Source: Opitutales bacterium | Lineage (GTDB): Bacteria; Verrucomicrobiota; Verrucomicrobiia; Opitutales; T3Sed10-336 | DNA: 47,610 nucleotides | Direction: 5' to 3' | Assembly: GCA_022565335.1 (NCBI GenBank) | Contig: JAIUMY010000014.1 | Span: 1 to 47,610, forward strand | Shown here: positions 27,384 to 35,524 of the stretch, one piece after another | Position numbering within the stretch: position 1 is the first letter of the stretch | How the letters are laid out: each line of letters begins with the position of its first letter | Notes under the pieces: generated by a model | The model's input: only the letters and a program-made list of their open reading frames with translations | Database searches by the model: none | Told to the model about the DNA's origin: nothing | Made by a program: the position numbers and the translations under genes

Positions 27384-28373
27384 TCAATCGAGGGCCTCAA
27401 GAGATTTCCTTTTTTGCTCCTCCGGAACCTTTGCAGCAATCCAACCATTACGGGCCACTTGCAGAATTTCCTCACGGGACATGCCAAGAAATTGAGCCAT
27501 GGCCAGGTATTCGTCGGTTACCGTATTCCCGATGACCAAAGGGTCGTCCGTACTCACCGTACACCGTACGCCAGCTTTCAGCAAACGCGGCAATGGGTGC
27601 GAGGCCCAATCGGAGGTCGCCCGAAGTTTCCAATTGCTGACCGGACACATATCGAGGGTGATGTCCCGTTCCCGCACCAGGTTCATCAACGTTTCGTCCC
27701 TGGCAACCGCATTGCCATGTTGTAAGCGAGTGATCGGCAGTCGATCCAGCACTGCCCGAACATTCTCGACGGAACCGAATTCCCCGGCATGGGCTTTGGC
27801 TTCCATCCCCGCTTGCCGGGCTTCGGCCCAAGCACGTTCGGTCCATTCCTCCAAAGGCAAATCCTCCGGCCCGTGCAGATCCACGCCATCCAGGGCGGAC
27901 CAATTGGGAAAATCGTCGATAATTTTCTTGCCCACTCCCTGATAACTGTTGCGCACCATGCCCATAAAGAGACGAAGAGAAAAATCCTTCGGGACGGCCG
28001 ATTTGATCGCATCGATAATTTCTTCGCCGTTGATCCCGATAATTTCCAGTATCCCGATATGAAAACTGGTTTCCAGGTAGTGAACATTTTGCGCCTGTAA
28101 TTTTTGAATCACCGCCTTGGTGGTCTCATGGTAACGCTCCGGGGAGGTAAACCACGGGACGGCGTGACCTAAAAGGGTTGTTTCAAAATGAGCAAAATCC
28201 TGAAAACGGTATTCGCCGTGGAGAAAGTCCGGATCTCGGGGAAACTCCGCAGGCTTCCAGCGGTGCAACTCTTCATATGGCAAGGCTCCCTCCAAGTGGA
28301 GGTGGGTTTCCGTCTTGGGCAGGCTTTGCACCCAGGACAAGGTATCGGAGTCGGCAACTTTACTAAACAACAT
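27384..28373 (-). CDS. add: Adenosine deaminase family protein
   Basis: A 329-residue metal-dependent deaminase. Zinc ligands are His24 and His26 (THLHLEGALP), with His195 and Glu198 in KAHAGEFGS, His219 in RLQHGNAV, and Asp276-Asp277 in STDDPLVIG. CPVSNWKL is also typical. The fold is the amidohydrolase barrel. Adenosine is the likely substrate, but adenine or aminodeoxyfutalosine deaminases share these motifs and cannot be excluded by eye. A small membrane protein gene lies 96 bases upstream on the same strand. The stop codon abuts that of DUF423 within the palindrome TGATCA. Confidence 0.9.
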   Translation of the reverse strand: MLFSKVADSDTLSWVQSLPKTETHLHLEGALPYEELHRWKPAEFPRDPDFLHGEYRFQDFAHFETTLLGHAVPWFTSPERYHETTKAVIQKLQAQNVHYLETSFHIGILEIIGINGEEIIDAIKSAVPKDFSLRLFMGMVRNSYQGVGKKIIDDFPNWSALDGVDLHGPEDLPLEEWTERAWAEARQAGMEAKAHAGEFGSVENVRAVLDRLPITRLQHGNAVARDETLMNLVRERDITLDMCPVSNWKLRATSDWASHPLPRLLKAGVRCTVSTDDPLVIGNTVTDEYLAMAQFLGMSREEILQVARNGWIAAKVPEEQKRKSLEALD

Positions 28374-28469
28374 TCCCTCAAGAAACTAAAGCTCGGGCCG
28401 GGAAGCAAGTATGGGAATGTATTTAGTTACAATTCAGCTACGACGAAGCGCCGCTTCCGGGAGCCAAAG

Positions 28470-28619
28470 TTAAAACTGATTCGCCAGGTAGAGTCCCAGC
28501 AGGCCGACCATAACCAAGGCAATTACCGCGATGAAAAGCATGGCAATCTTGTTATTGGAAGGTCCTACGACTTTTTTCTTAGGGGGACGGTTAAAACGGG
28601 ATTTCTTTTTCTGACTCAT
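28470..28619 (-). CDS. Small single-pass membrane protein (49 residues)
   Basis: A short frame starting MSQKKKSRFNRPPKKKVV and ending with one membrane helix, FIAVIALVMVGLLGLYLANQF in outline (about residues 30-49). The N-terminus has many lysines and arginines, so the topology should be N-inside. AGGATAGG stands about eight bases before the ATG and is a good ribosome binding site. Being so short, it is easily missed. It lies ahead of the deaminase gene on the same strand and is divergent from the DUF3592 gene. Function unknown; the clear start signal and topology argue that it is real. Confidence 0.7.
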   Translation of the reverse strand: MSQKKKSRFNRPPKKKVVGPSNNKIAMLFIAVIALVMVGLLGLYLANQF

Positions 28620-28763
28620 AGAGATTACCTATCCTGTTTCCAACCTTCGAGACAAGCAAAAAGAGCACCAGCGAGAGGCAGAATCGCCGAGTGAGAAAGG
28701 AGGGATCAGGGCGGCCGGTAAAATCAAATCTTGCCTGTTAATTCGTTTTTTTAGCGTAAGGTT

Positions 28764-29912
28764 ATGGCCAAGACCGTAAAACAGGCAAAGTCCTTGAGCC
28801 GAAAACAAAAGATCTTCTTTGGACGTATTTTTCCGTGGTTTTTCTTTTTACCGGGGGTGGTTATCCTTTTTTTCGGTCTTCGCGCCTTGCAGGAGAGCAG
28901 GGAAAGCCTGAATTGGCCCTCCGTCGAAGGGCAAGTTCTCAGCTCCAAAATTGTCGAGTCGAGAAGTTCCAGTAGCAGCGGCGGCTCCTCCACCTCCTAC
29001 CGGGCCGACGTTACCTACCGTTATACCGTGGACGGAAGTTCCTACACCGGGGATCGCATCCAAGCTTCGAGTGTTTCATCCTCCAATCATTCCCGCGCAC
29101 GCGCTATGACGAGGAAGTATCCCGAAGGAAAAACGGTGGAGGTTTTTTACAATCCTGACCGACCCTACCGTTCCCTTCTGGAACCGGGGAAAAGTTTAGG
29201 AGCGTTGCTAACAAGCGGTTTTGGAGGTCTTTTTGCAACCTTCGGGTTGGTGATGGTTTTATTTTTACCACGCTTGCTGAAGCATCGGGAAAAACTGGAA
29301 ACGGAGCATGAAAACTTCTGCAACACCCCCTCCCCCGTTGGCGTTTCCCGGGAGCCCTTGTCGGTCAACAGTTGCTATAGCTGGATTCCATTGAAGTTCT
29401 TGCCACAGGCCGATGGATCGGTTTCGCTGCAGCCGGGTTCGGTAACCCTTATCCCCGGATTGATTTTTATCGTGGCCAGTCCGGTCATGTTTTTGATCGC
29501 CAATCACTACGAATGGGATACCGGATGGCGATTGGTAGCGACCCTATTCCCTCTCTTCGGGGGAGTTCCTATGGTCCTTGGCAGCATTCTGATGAAGCTT
29601 TTGATGACCAAGCATTGGCTCCGCAGTAGAGAAGGTCTCTGGGAGATAAAGTCCTACGGCAATCCTCCCGAAGAAATTTCCTTTAGCAAAATCATCGCGA
29701 TGCAAGTGATCCCCGGGAATCAGTTGGGAGATAGCCGAAACGGAGGCAACATGCTCCCGTATCAACTCAACTTGGTTCTGACCGAGGAGAAACGCATCAA
29801 CCTCGTCCAAAGCAGCGACCGCAAAGGCTGTCTCCGGTTGGCCCGGAAAATCACAGAATTCTTGCAAGTTCCTTTGGTAGGCTTGGAAATCGAGCAGCCC
29901 AAACAAAAGTAG
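28764..29912 (+). CDS. DUF3592 domain membrane protein
   Basis: A 382-residue protein with four predicted membrane helices (about 18-41, 144-170, 228-247 and 257-280). The DUF3592 domain is the extracytoplasmic loop between the first two: WPSVEGQVLSSKIVES, a serine-rich turn, then VTYRYTVDGSSYTGDRI and the hallmark VEVFYNPDRPYRSLLEPG. The C-terminal third (281-382) is hydrophilic and should be cytoplasmic; it resembles a PH-like beta-rich domain, but I am not sure. The next gene follows two bases after the stop, so the pair is an operon. Function of DUF3592 is unknown. Confidence 0.85.
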   Translation: MAKTVKQAKSLSRKQKIFFGRIFPWFFFLPGVVILFFGLRALQESRESLNWPSVEGQVLSSKIVESRSSSSSGGSSTSYRADVTYRYTVDGSSYTGDRIQASSVSSSNHSRARAMTRKYPEGKTVEVFYNPDRPYRSLLEPGKSLGALLTSGFGGLFATFGLVMVLFLPRLLKHREKLETEHENFCNTPSPVGVSREPLSVNSCYSWIPLKFLPQADGSVSLQPGSVTLIPGLIFIVASPVMFLIANHYEWDTGWRLVATLFPLFGGVPMVLGSILMKLLMTKHWLRSREGLWEIKSYGNPPEEISFSKIIAMQVIPGNQLGDSRNGGNMLPYQLNLVLTEEKRINLVQSSDRKGCLRLARKITEFLQVPLVGLEIEQPKQK

Positions 29913-29914
29913 CG

Positions 29915-31330
29915 ATGAAGCGAGGATTTTTGCAAAGACGCTCAGTCTTACCCCTCATCAGTCTTGTTGGAGGCCTTTTTCATATCTTCGCGACTTGGGG
30001 GTATGCCGATACCGACGGCGCACCCTTGTTCAAGGAAATGGGCGCCCGGTTCAACGAACTGACCGAAAAGCACTCCGGGCATCCAGGTTGGGAGGAGGCC
30101 AGAGAATTCTTCGGCAATCCGGATGGTGCTCCCGGAGAGGATCTTTTGTTTCTTCTCGGAGAGATGGACTCTCTCTTCGACTTGCTCGAACAGGCCGTCG
30201 CAGCCGATGTTTTCTCGCGGCCGCCGCCCGAGGCGTACTTGCCCGACAAGATGATTCCTGAGGTAAACGAAGCCCGCCAGTTTGCCCCTTTCATTTGGGC
30301 CAAAATTCATATTCTGGAAGAAACCGGAGAGATCCAGGAGGCACAGGATCTACTCTGGCAATTCCGTCACGTTTTTCTGCAAAGCCTGACCCCGGGAACC
30401 ACGATCGAGTTTCTCACCTATTCCGCGACTCAGCGGGAACGGTATGCCCAAATGTATCGCGTCCTCGCCGCCCAGAGACGGGAAGAAAATCTGGCCACAC
30501 AAGTATCCTTTCTCGAAAGGCATCCCTCTTTTCTGGAGTGGCTGGAGCCGGAGAAATGGTATCAATTGAACTCAGTTGATTTGATATTCGGAGAGGACGT
30601 TAAAGAAGCATTCGCCATGGGCAATGAGAAACTCCTCGAAGCTTTAGAAGAAAACAACGAAAGGCACCAAGCAGTGCGGAAACTCATTCAAGAAAACACG
30701 TTTTTCAACGCCAATCGCTGGACTAAGTCGATTCGAAGGGCGATCCGAAGCTACCATGAAGAATTGAGTCCAGCCCTAGAGGGATCGAGTGAAGAATATC
30801 GAATTTGGAAGGATAGTCGAATCGAACATTGGGAAAGACTTTTGCAAAATCGCGACCCGAGGGAAATCAGCGCCTATATTGAAAAATCATTAGACGATAT
30901 TTTAACAAAAGAAAATCTCACCCAAGATGATTTGCTTCGCTTGGACCAGGAGGTTATGAATTTTTTCAAAGGCACGTATTTTCTAATAATAATGCCCGCT
31001 TGGGAAATGCCTGCCAACTTGCATCGCATGCTTCTGGCCAGCGAGCGACTTCTCGCGATCGAACTGGCGGCGGGTCTCTATAAAGAACGTCACGGGCATC
31101 GACCGGAAAGGCTGGAAAAGTTGCAAGCGGAAAAATTGCTTGGCCCCGATCATCTGACCGATCCCCTTAGCGGAGAGTTCTTCCGGCTTCGCACCGAACC
31201 CTCCTGGCAACCCTACAGCATCGGGGTCAACCGTGAGGACAACGGCGGCATTTATCTGAATTGGCAAGATTCCCGCCGAGGCAAGGAAGGCGACCTCCTA
31301 CTCTTCCCGCCGTTCCCAGAACGGAGATAA
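29915..31330 (+). CDS. Secreted alpha-helical protein of unknown function
   Basis: A 471-residue protein with a signal peptide (MKRGFLQRRSVLPLISLVGG to about residue 30, likely cleavage after GYA). The mature part is rich in helix-forming residues and acidic. The last 90 residues, with LAAGLYKERHGHRPERLEKL, TDPLSGEFFRLR and YSIGVNREDNGG, resemble the ends of secreted proteins often seen in Planctomycetes and Verrucomicrobia. I do not recognise a catalytic motif. It begins two bases after the DUF3592 gene and is probably translated together with it, suggesting that the two act together at the cell envelope. Confidence 0.75.
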   Translation: MKRGFLQRRSVLPLISLVGGLFHIFATWGYADTDGAPLFKEMGARFNELTEKHSGHPGWEEAREFFGNPDGAPGEDLLFLLGEMDSLFDLLEQAVAADVFSRPPPEAYLPDKMIPEVNEARQFAPFIWAKIHILEETGEIQEAQDLLWQFRHVFLQSLTPGTTIEFLTYSATQRERYAQMYRVLAAQRREENLATQVSFLERHPSFLEWLEPEKWYQLNSVDLIFGEDVKEAFAMGNEKLLEALEENNERHQAVRKLIQENTFFNANRWTKSIRRAIRSYHEELSPALEGSSEEYRIWKDSRIEHWERLLQNRDPREISAYIEKSLDDILTKENLTQDDLLRLDQEVMNFFKGTYFLIIMPAWEMPANLHRMLLASERLLAIELAAGLYKERHGHRPERLEKLQAEKLLGPDHLTDPLSGEFFRLRTEPSWQPYSIGVNREDNGGIYLNWQDSRRGKEGDLLLFPPFPERR

Positions 31331-31359
31331 ATCATTCCAGGGAAACGACTTAAAAACAA

Positions 31360-31404
31360 CGTCAATAATTCTTTTTGTTAAGGGACAGGCTCTATAAATT
31401 GACG
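31360..31404 (+). repeat. RAYT-linked palindromic element (locus D)
   Basis: The best copy of the element, 45 bases long. The outer arms CGTCAAT (31360-31366) and ATTGACG (31398-31404) are a perfect seven-base inverted repeat. The core AAGGGACAGGCTCTATAA holds AGGG-N5-CTCT. It lies between the secreted-protein gene and the Dabb gene, 14 kb from the transposase gene, showing that the element is dispersed. Confidence 0.7.
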
Positions 31405-31450
31405 GCCTGGGAGTGAAATTTTCTTGCCGCGGTAGCGTGGCCATGGCGAT

Positions 31451-31759
31451 ATGAAAGGTATGTTTTCTCATATTGTTGTTTTCTGGACTGACCCTAAACA
31501 AGCTGATGCTGCGGACAAACTTCTGGCGGGGGCTAATGAATTGTTGCCCTCCATCCCGGGCGTGCTCTCTTTCCACGCGGGTAAGATGGTGCCCAGCGAA
31601 AGGCCGGTGGTGGAGCAATCCTACCAAGTGGCGCTCAACATTGTCTTGAAGAGCGCGGAAGCGGAAAAGGCTTACCAAAGTCACCCCAACCACAAGGCTT
31701 TCGTGGAAAATTATTTCAAGCCCCTTTGCATTAAGCTCCAGGTTTTCGATTTCGCCTGA
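31451..31759 (+). CDS. Dabb-type (stress-responsive A/B barrel) small protein
   Basis: A 102-residue protein of the dimeric alpha-beta barrel fold. MFSHIVVFWTDPKQADA is the first strand and helix, IPGVLSFHAGKMVPSERPV the second region, and SYQVALNIVLKSAEAEKAYQ with HPNHKAFVENYF the last, all in the usual order. Dabb proteins are small dimers; some are enzymes, but most are of unknown role. Met4 is an alternative start and would remove only MKG. The gene stands alone after a palindromic element and before the hairpin cluster. Confidence 0.88.
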   Translation: MKGMFSHIVVFWTDPKQADAADKLLAGANELLPSIPGVLSFHAGKMVPSERPVVEQSYQVALNIVLKSAEAEKAYQSHPNHKAFVENYFKPLCIKLQVFDFA

Positions 31760-31781
31760 CGTCGGCGCTTTATTGTCCGAG

Positions 31782-32134
31782 GGGCTTTACGCCCTATCTG
31801 GAGGGGCTTGAGTTCGTCAAACTCTGTTCGGCATCGTTTGGTCGAAGGGTGCCCCCTACAATAGTTTCCGCTACCAGAGTAAGATTTATCCTCAAAAAAC
31901 CGGGTTGGAGAAGGAAGACTTGCGGGTTTCTTGGGTGAGACTAAGGTGTTTCCGAGGCACCAGGAGTGTTGCGCGCAGGGACATGAAGTCCCCGCTCGCT
32001 GTCGAAAAGGGGCGACATTTCCGTTTTCTGAAGCATTGCGCACAGGGGCGTAAAGCTCCCGTTCGCTTTTTGCCCCAAGCGGGGACCTCGTGTCCCTGCG
32101 AGGCGTGCTTCAAGCCAGGGACATAAAGCACGCC
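31782..32134. repeat. Intergenic cluster of small hairpins
   Basis: This gene-free stretch between convergent genes holds several hairpins of one design, a four- or five-base stem with a five-base loop. They are GGGC-TTTAC-GCCC (31782-31794), GGGAC-ATGAA-GTCCC (31978-31992), GGGGC-GTAAA-GCTCC with one G-T pair (32045-32059) and GGGAC-CTCGT-GTCCC (32082-32096). The second and third sit in related direct repeats that begin TTGCGC and end TTCGCT or CTCGCT. A nine-base stem, GGCGTGCTT with AAGCACGCC, spans 32102-32134. It looks like an array of REP-like sequences. Confidence 0.6.
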
Positions 32135-32142
32135 CTACCCCA

Positions 32143-32170
32143 CCGCGCGACCGCTTTAGCGGCTGCGCGG
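32143..32170. repeat. GC-rich palindrome, possible two-way terminator
   Basis: CCGCGC and GCGCGG form a six-base outer stem; CCGCT and AGCGG form a five-base inner stem around TT, with a short mismatch between them. It lies 60 bases from the end of the minus-strand AlgX-like gene. There is no T-run on either side, so it is not a standard intrinsic terminator. It may be another REP-like unit. Confidence 0.45.
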
Positions 32171-32229
32171 AACACTTCCGACCCCGGGGAGTCTCTTAAT
32201 CGCATATTCCAGCTCCGCTGGGGGCAGCG

Positions 32230-33789
32230 CTAATCAGAGACCACCCAGTACAGGGTGCGGTCGTCGAAAACAAAGGTCTCATCGAGAAGTTCCCGTCCGG
32301 ACCATTCTTCCGGTACTCCGCGTTTCAGGGTGAGTGTAATCTGCTCGTTGTCGCGCCAGCGGGCGGCTGGTTGTAGTTGGCGGTTTTCCATTAAGGCTGC
32401 CTGGATAAGAATCTCGCTACCGATTTCGGGGGCACGGGGTCCTTCGGCTTCCTCCACTTCGAGTAAAAAGGCCCCCCGCGCATTGGCATAAGGTGCGGAG
32501 ACCGAAGGGGTCGGAGGAACATTGGTCAACCGTCCGGTAACGATCATATCCTCCGCTTCTTCCTCCTCCTCTTCCTCCTCTTCATCCCTGGGGGCCGCAT
32601 AGCTGACCACCGGCCAGGAGCCATGGGAGAGATCGCGGGCCGAGAACTGCCATACCACAGTTTGCAAACCTTGCAGGGGATTGTTGCGGCGGGCAAATTC
32701 GATACGCACGGCATCGGCTCCGCCCCCGTTGATGGCGATTTGATCGATGGCCGAACCGAGTTGATAGGCCAGATGTGCCCCGAAACCGGAACTGGTGCCC
32801 CACTCCATTTCCTCGAGGTGGAAGATATTGGTAAAACTGTCTCCCAGCAGAAGAACCGGAGATCGCCGGATGGGGCGCCAGGACTGGCCCTCTTCATCAA
32901 GGATTTGTTGCAAAGTCACGGTCTCGGGCGGGAATAAAGTCTGTTCTGCAGGCAATTGCAGCATATCCACCAAATCTCCTACCCGCGTAGCGGTTTTCTC
33001 GGCTTTTTGCCAGGTTACGGGAGCGGCGCCATTCACCGAAATTTCCGAGGCCACTTTCTTCGCCACCCGCTCCATCGCTGACGGCGTCCAGTGGGTATCC
33101 TGGGCTAAAAAGGCCCGGCCCTGTTCCTTGCGTTCGGAGGCAAACACCGGAAAAATGTCGAGGACGCGAATCTCTCTCTCCTCCGCCCAGGTTTTTAGTT
33201 CGCCAATGGCTGGATCAGGTAACGGATCGCGACGCCGCTTGGTCAGAAACTCCGGATGTACGGAAGCCTTGTCCGGAACGGGAAGGAGGATCAGCTCAAT
33301 GCCATGTTCGGCTAGATTCTTGGCCATGGCTTCGATCGCGATACGCGGATCCGGGTTGCGGGCTCCAAGGGTTTTTCGACGTTCCAACTGGTCAGGATCA
33401 AAGGGGGGAAATCCGGTCAAATGCGAAACCCCGGGCTCATAATACAACCATCCTTGCCGCCCGACCACGGTTTTGGTGTTACCAAATCCCCCGAAGCGGG
33501 AAAAGGCCACCTGCAGGCGAGGTTGGACAAAACCTTGTAGAAAGCTGGCTTCTTCATGGGCTTCTTCGAAGGACGAAAAATGCGCTGCGCTGGGGGCGGC
33601 CTCAAAGAGATCGAGAATTTGCAGGGATTTGTCTCCCATCGACTCATAGACCAGTTGCAAGGGTAACACGACCCCGATGCAAGTAAGAAAAAACAGGGAT
33701 AGCCAACGGGCGGTCCTGGCCCCAAGAAGCTCCGTCCGCCCAATTTCCTGAGCGGCTTGTTCTTCGGGGGTTAGTTTGGTTCCGGCCAT
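32230..33789 (-). CDS. AlgX/AlgJ-like SGNH O-acetyltransferase
   Basis: A 519-residue protein with one N-terminal membrane helix (about 31-50) and a periplasmic SGNH-type domain. The catalytic residues are visible: Asp231 and His233 in QDTHWTPSAM and Ser318 in LLLGDSFTNIF, the pattern of AlgX and AlgJ, which pass acetyl groups to exported polysaccharides. A run of nine glutamates at about 403-411 separates the domain from a C-terminal beta-rich part of about 100 residues, possibly a substrate-binding module. It lies 33 bases after the AlgI-like gene on the same strand. No polysaccharide synthase is in the window, so the acceptor is unknown. Confidence 0.88.
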   Translation of the reverse strand: MAGTKLTPEEQAAQEIGRTELLGARTARWLSLFFLTCIGVVLPLQLVYESMGDKSLQILDLFEAAPSAAHFSSFEEAHEEASFLQGFVQPRLQVAFSRFGGFGNTKTVVGRQGWLYYEPGVSHLTGFPPFDPDQLERRKTLGARNPDPRIAIEAMAKNLAEHGIELILLPVPDKASVHPEFLTKRRRDPLPDPAIGELKTWAEEREIRVLDIFPVFASERKEQGRAFLAQDTHWTPSAMERVAKKVASEISVNGAAPVTWQKAEKTATRVGDLVDMLQLPAEQTLFPPETVTLQQILDEEGQSWRPIRRSPVLLLGDSFTNIFHLEEMEWGTSSGFGAHLAYQLGSAIDQIAINGGGADAVRIEFARRNNPLQGLQTVVWQFSARDLSHGSWPVVSYAAPRDEEEEEEEEEAEDMIVTGRLTNVPPTPSVSAPYANARGAFLLEVEEAEGPRAPEIGSEILIQAALMENRQLQPAARWRDNEQITLTLKRGVPEEWSGRELLDETFVFDDRTLYWVVSD

Positions 33790-33822
33790 GACAATAAGAG
33801 AAGCTAAAGCAAAAACAGCGGG

Positions 33823-35280
33823 TTAAAATTGGAAATACAGGAAGGGGTTGGCGGTTTGGGTCCACATCACAAAGACCGAAACCGCAAAGACCACGGCACA
33901 GACTGCCGCGCGGAAGGGGGTCAGGCGACGGGTGTAGTCCCAGACCTGCGGGAAGGTCCAGACGATCACCAACCCGAGCACCAACATAAAGAGGTGGTAA
34001 GGAGTGCCGGTCACGCCAATCAGAAGGGCTGACCCGTCCGCAGGGTTCGACAAGGCGAACATGGAGGAAAGGTAGGCCATTGCCTCGGGCAAGGTGTCCG
34101 CCCGGAAAAAGACCCACGCAATACAAACAATTAAAAAGGTAATCAGCACCCGCAATGGCCGGGGCAGACGACGGTAGGGACTGTCCTTTCCTTGCATCCG
34201 TTCAAAGGCCAACATGCCTCCGTGGATGCCCCCCCAGATAATAAAGTTCCATGATGCTCCGTGCCAAAGCCCCCCCAGAAGCATCACCACCATCAGGTTT
34301 ACATAAGTCCGCCCCGCACTGCAGCGGTTTCCCCCCAGCGGAATATAGAGGTAGTCCCGCAACCAGGTCGAAAGGGAAATATGCCATCGCTGCCAAAAGG
34401 TGGTGATGGAATCCGCCAGATAGGGCGAATTGAAATTTTTCGGAAAGACAAAACCGAACATCAGCGCCAATCCGATCGCCATGTCGCTATACGCGGAAAA
34501 ATCAAAATAGATCTGCAAAGCATAGGCCACGATCCCATACCAGGCGTCCGCCGCATGCATGGGTCCCGCGGCGAAAGAGGCGTCCGCGATATGCCCCATC
34601 GGATTGGCCAGGAGGATTTTTTTACCCATTCCGAGGGAAAACAGAGCCACCCCGCGGGTGAATTTTTCCAAGGTATGAGAGCGCACCTCCAACTGGTCGG
34701 CAATCGAATTATAGCGAACAATCGGTCCCGCCACCAACTGGGGGAAGAGCGCCACATAACAGGCAAAGGCGGACATATTTCTCATCCCGGGAGCCTTGCC
34801 CCGATACACATCGATGGTGTAGGACATCGACTGAAACGTATAGAAGGAAATCCCCACCGGCAGAGCAACCTCCAAGACCGGAACCAGCGAATCACTGAGG
34901 CCCAGAAACGAAGCCATTGCATTCGCATTGATCGCCAGGAAGCCGGCATATTTGAAAAAGCCGAGCATCCCCAGATTCGCCACAATGGAAACCGTCAGGG
35001 CGATTTTTTGCCGTCGTGACCGGTAACCTCCGGGTTCCAGAACCGGTTCATCGCCGGAAACTTTCACCTCTCCCCCACCCTTGGCGATGACCCGGCCGGC
35101 CGTGTAGTCGATGACCGTACTGGTCACCATCAAAATGGTCCACCACGGATTCGTCCAACTGTAAAAGAGGTAACTGAAAAACGTCAGGACCAAAGCCCGC
35201 CAGCGCATTGGGGCCAGATAATAAATCGTCAAAACAGTCGGCAGAAAGACGAATAAGAAAATATGGGTACTGAAAACCAT
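33823..35280 (-). CDS. algI: MBOAT family O-acyltransferase (AlgI-like)
   Basis: A membrane-bound O-acyltransferase of 485 residues with about 11 membrane helices. The family histidines are His300 in FWQRWHISLSTWLRDYLYIP and His340 in LGGLWHGASWNFIIWG. VALPVGISFYTFQSMSY and FPQLVAGPIVRY are also typical of AlgI and DltB. These proteins bring acetyl groups across the membrane and hand them to a periplasmic partner, here the AlgX-like protein encoded 33 bases downstream. A 244-base gap upstream, with no gene and no clear terminator, should hold the promoter. The gene symbol shows the family; alginate itself need not be the target. Confidence 0.92.
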   Translation of the reverse strand: MVFSTHIFLFVFLPTVLTIYYLAPMRWRALVLTFFSYLFYSWTNPWWTILMVTSTVIDYTAGRVIAKGGGEVKVSGDEPVLEPGGYRSRRQKIALTVSIVANLGMLGFFKYAGFLAINANAMASFLGLSDSLVPVLEVALPVGISFYTFQSMSYTIDVYRGKAPGMRNMSAFACYVALFPQLVAGPIVRYNSIADQLEVRSHTLEKFTRGVALFSLGMGKKILLANPMGHIADASFAAGPMHAADAWYGIVAYALQIYFDFSAYSDMAIGLALMFGFVFPKNFNSPYLADSITTFWQRWHISLSTWLRDYLYIPLGGNRCSAGRTYVNLMVVMLLGGLWHGASWNFIIWGGIHGGMLAFERMQGKDSPYRRLPRPLRVLITFLIVCIAWVFFRADTLPEAMAYLSSMFALSNPADGSALLIGVTGTPYHLFMLVLGLVIVWTFPQVWDYTRRLTPFRAAVCAVVFAVSVFVMWTQTANPFLYFQF

Positions 35281-35524
35281 TATCCGACTAAGTATTCACT
35301 GGGGCTGGCATAGGGGAGTCCTTAGAAAAGAAAAGATTCTAGCAAAAGGGAAAGAAAGCGGCCTTACAAATTTGCGTCGAAAAGAGAAGCGATCAAAACA
35401 AAACCAAAATGAAGAATCAAGCGAAGAGATTCCCTTTATTCGTTCACCTTTCGCCTCCAAACAACCTTTTGACATTTCGCCGAATTCTTCACGTTCTGTG
35501 GGAAGCTTTCGTTGATCAGAGCGT

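Noticed and set aside
32143-32170. Palindrome considered as an intrinsic terminator
   Set aside because: No T-run follows on either strand; kept as a repeat only.
32560-32590. Short CTT/CTC repeat
   Set aside because: It encodes the glutamate run of the AlgX-like protein and is a simple codon repeat, not a separate element.
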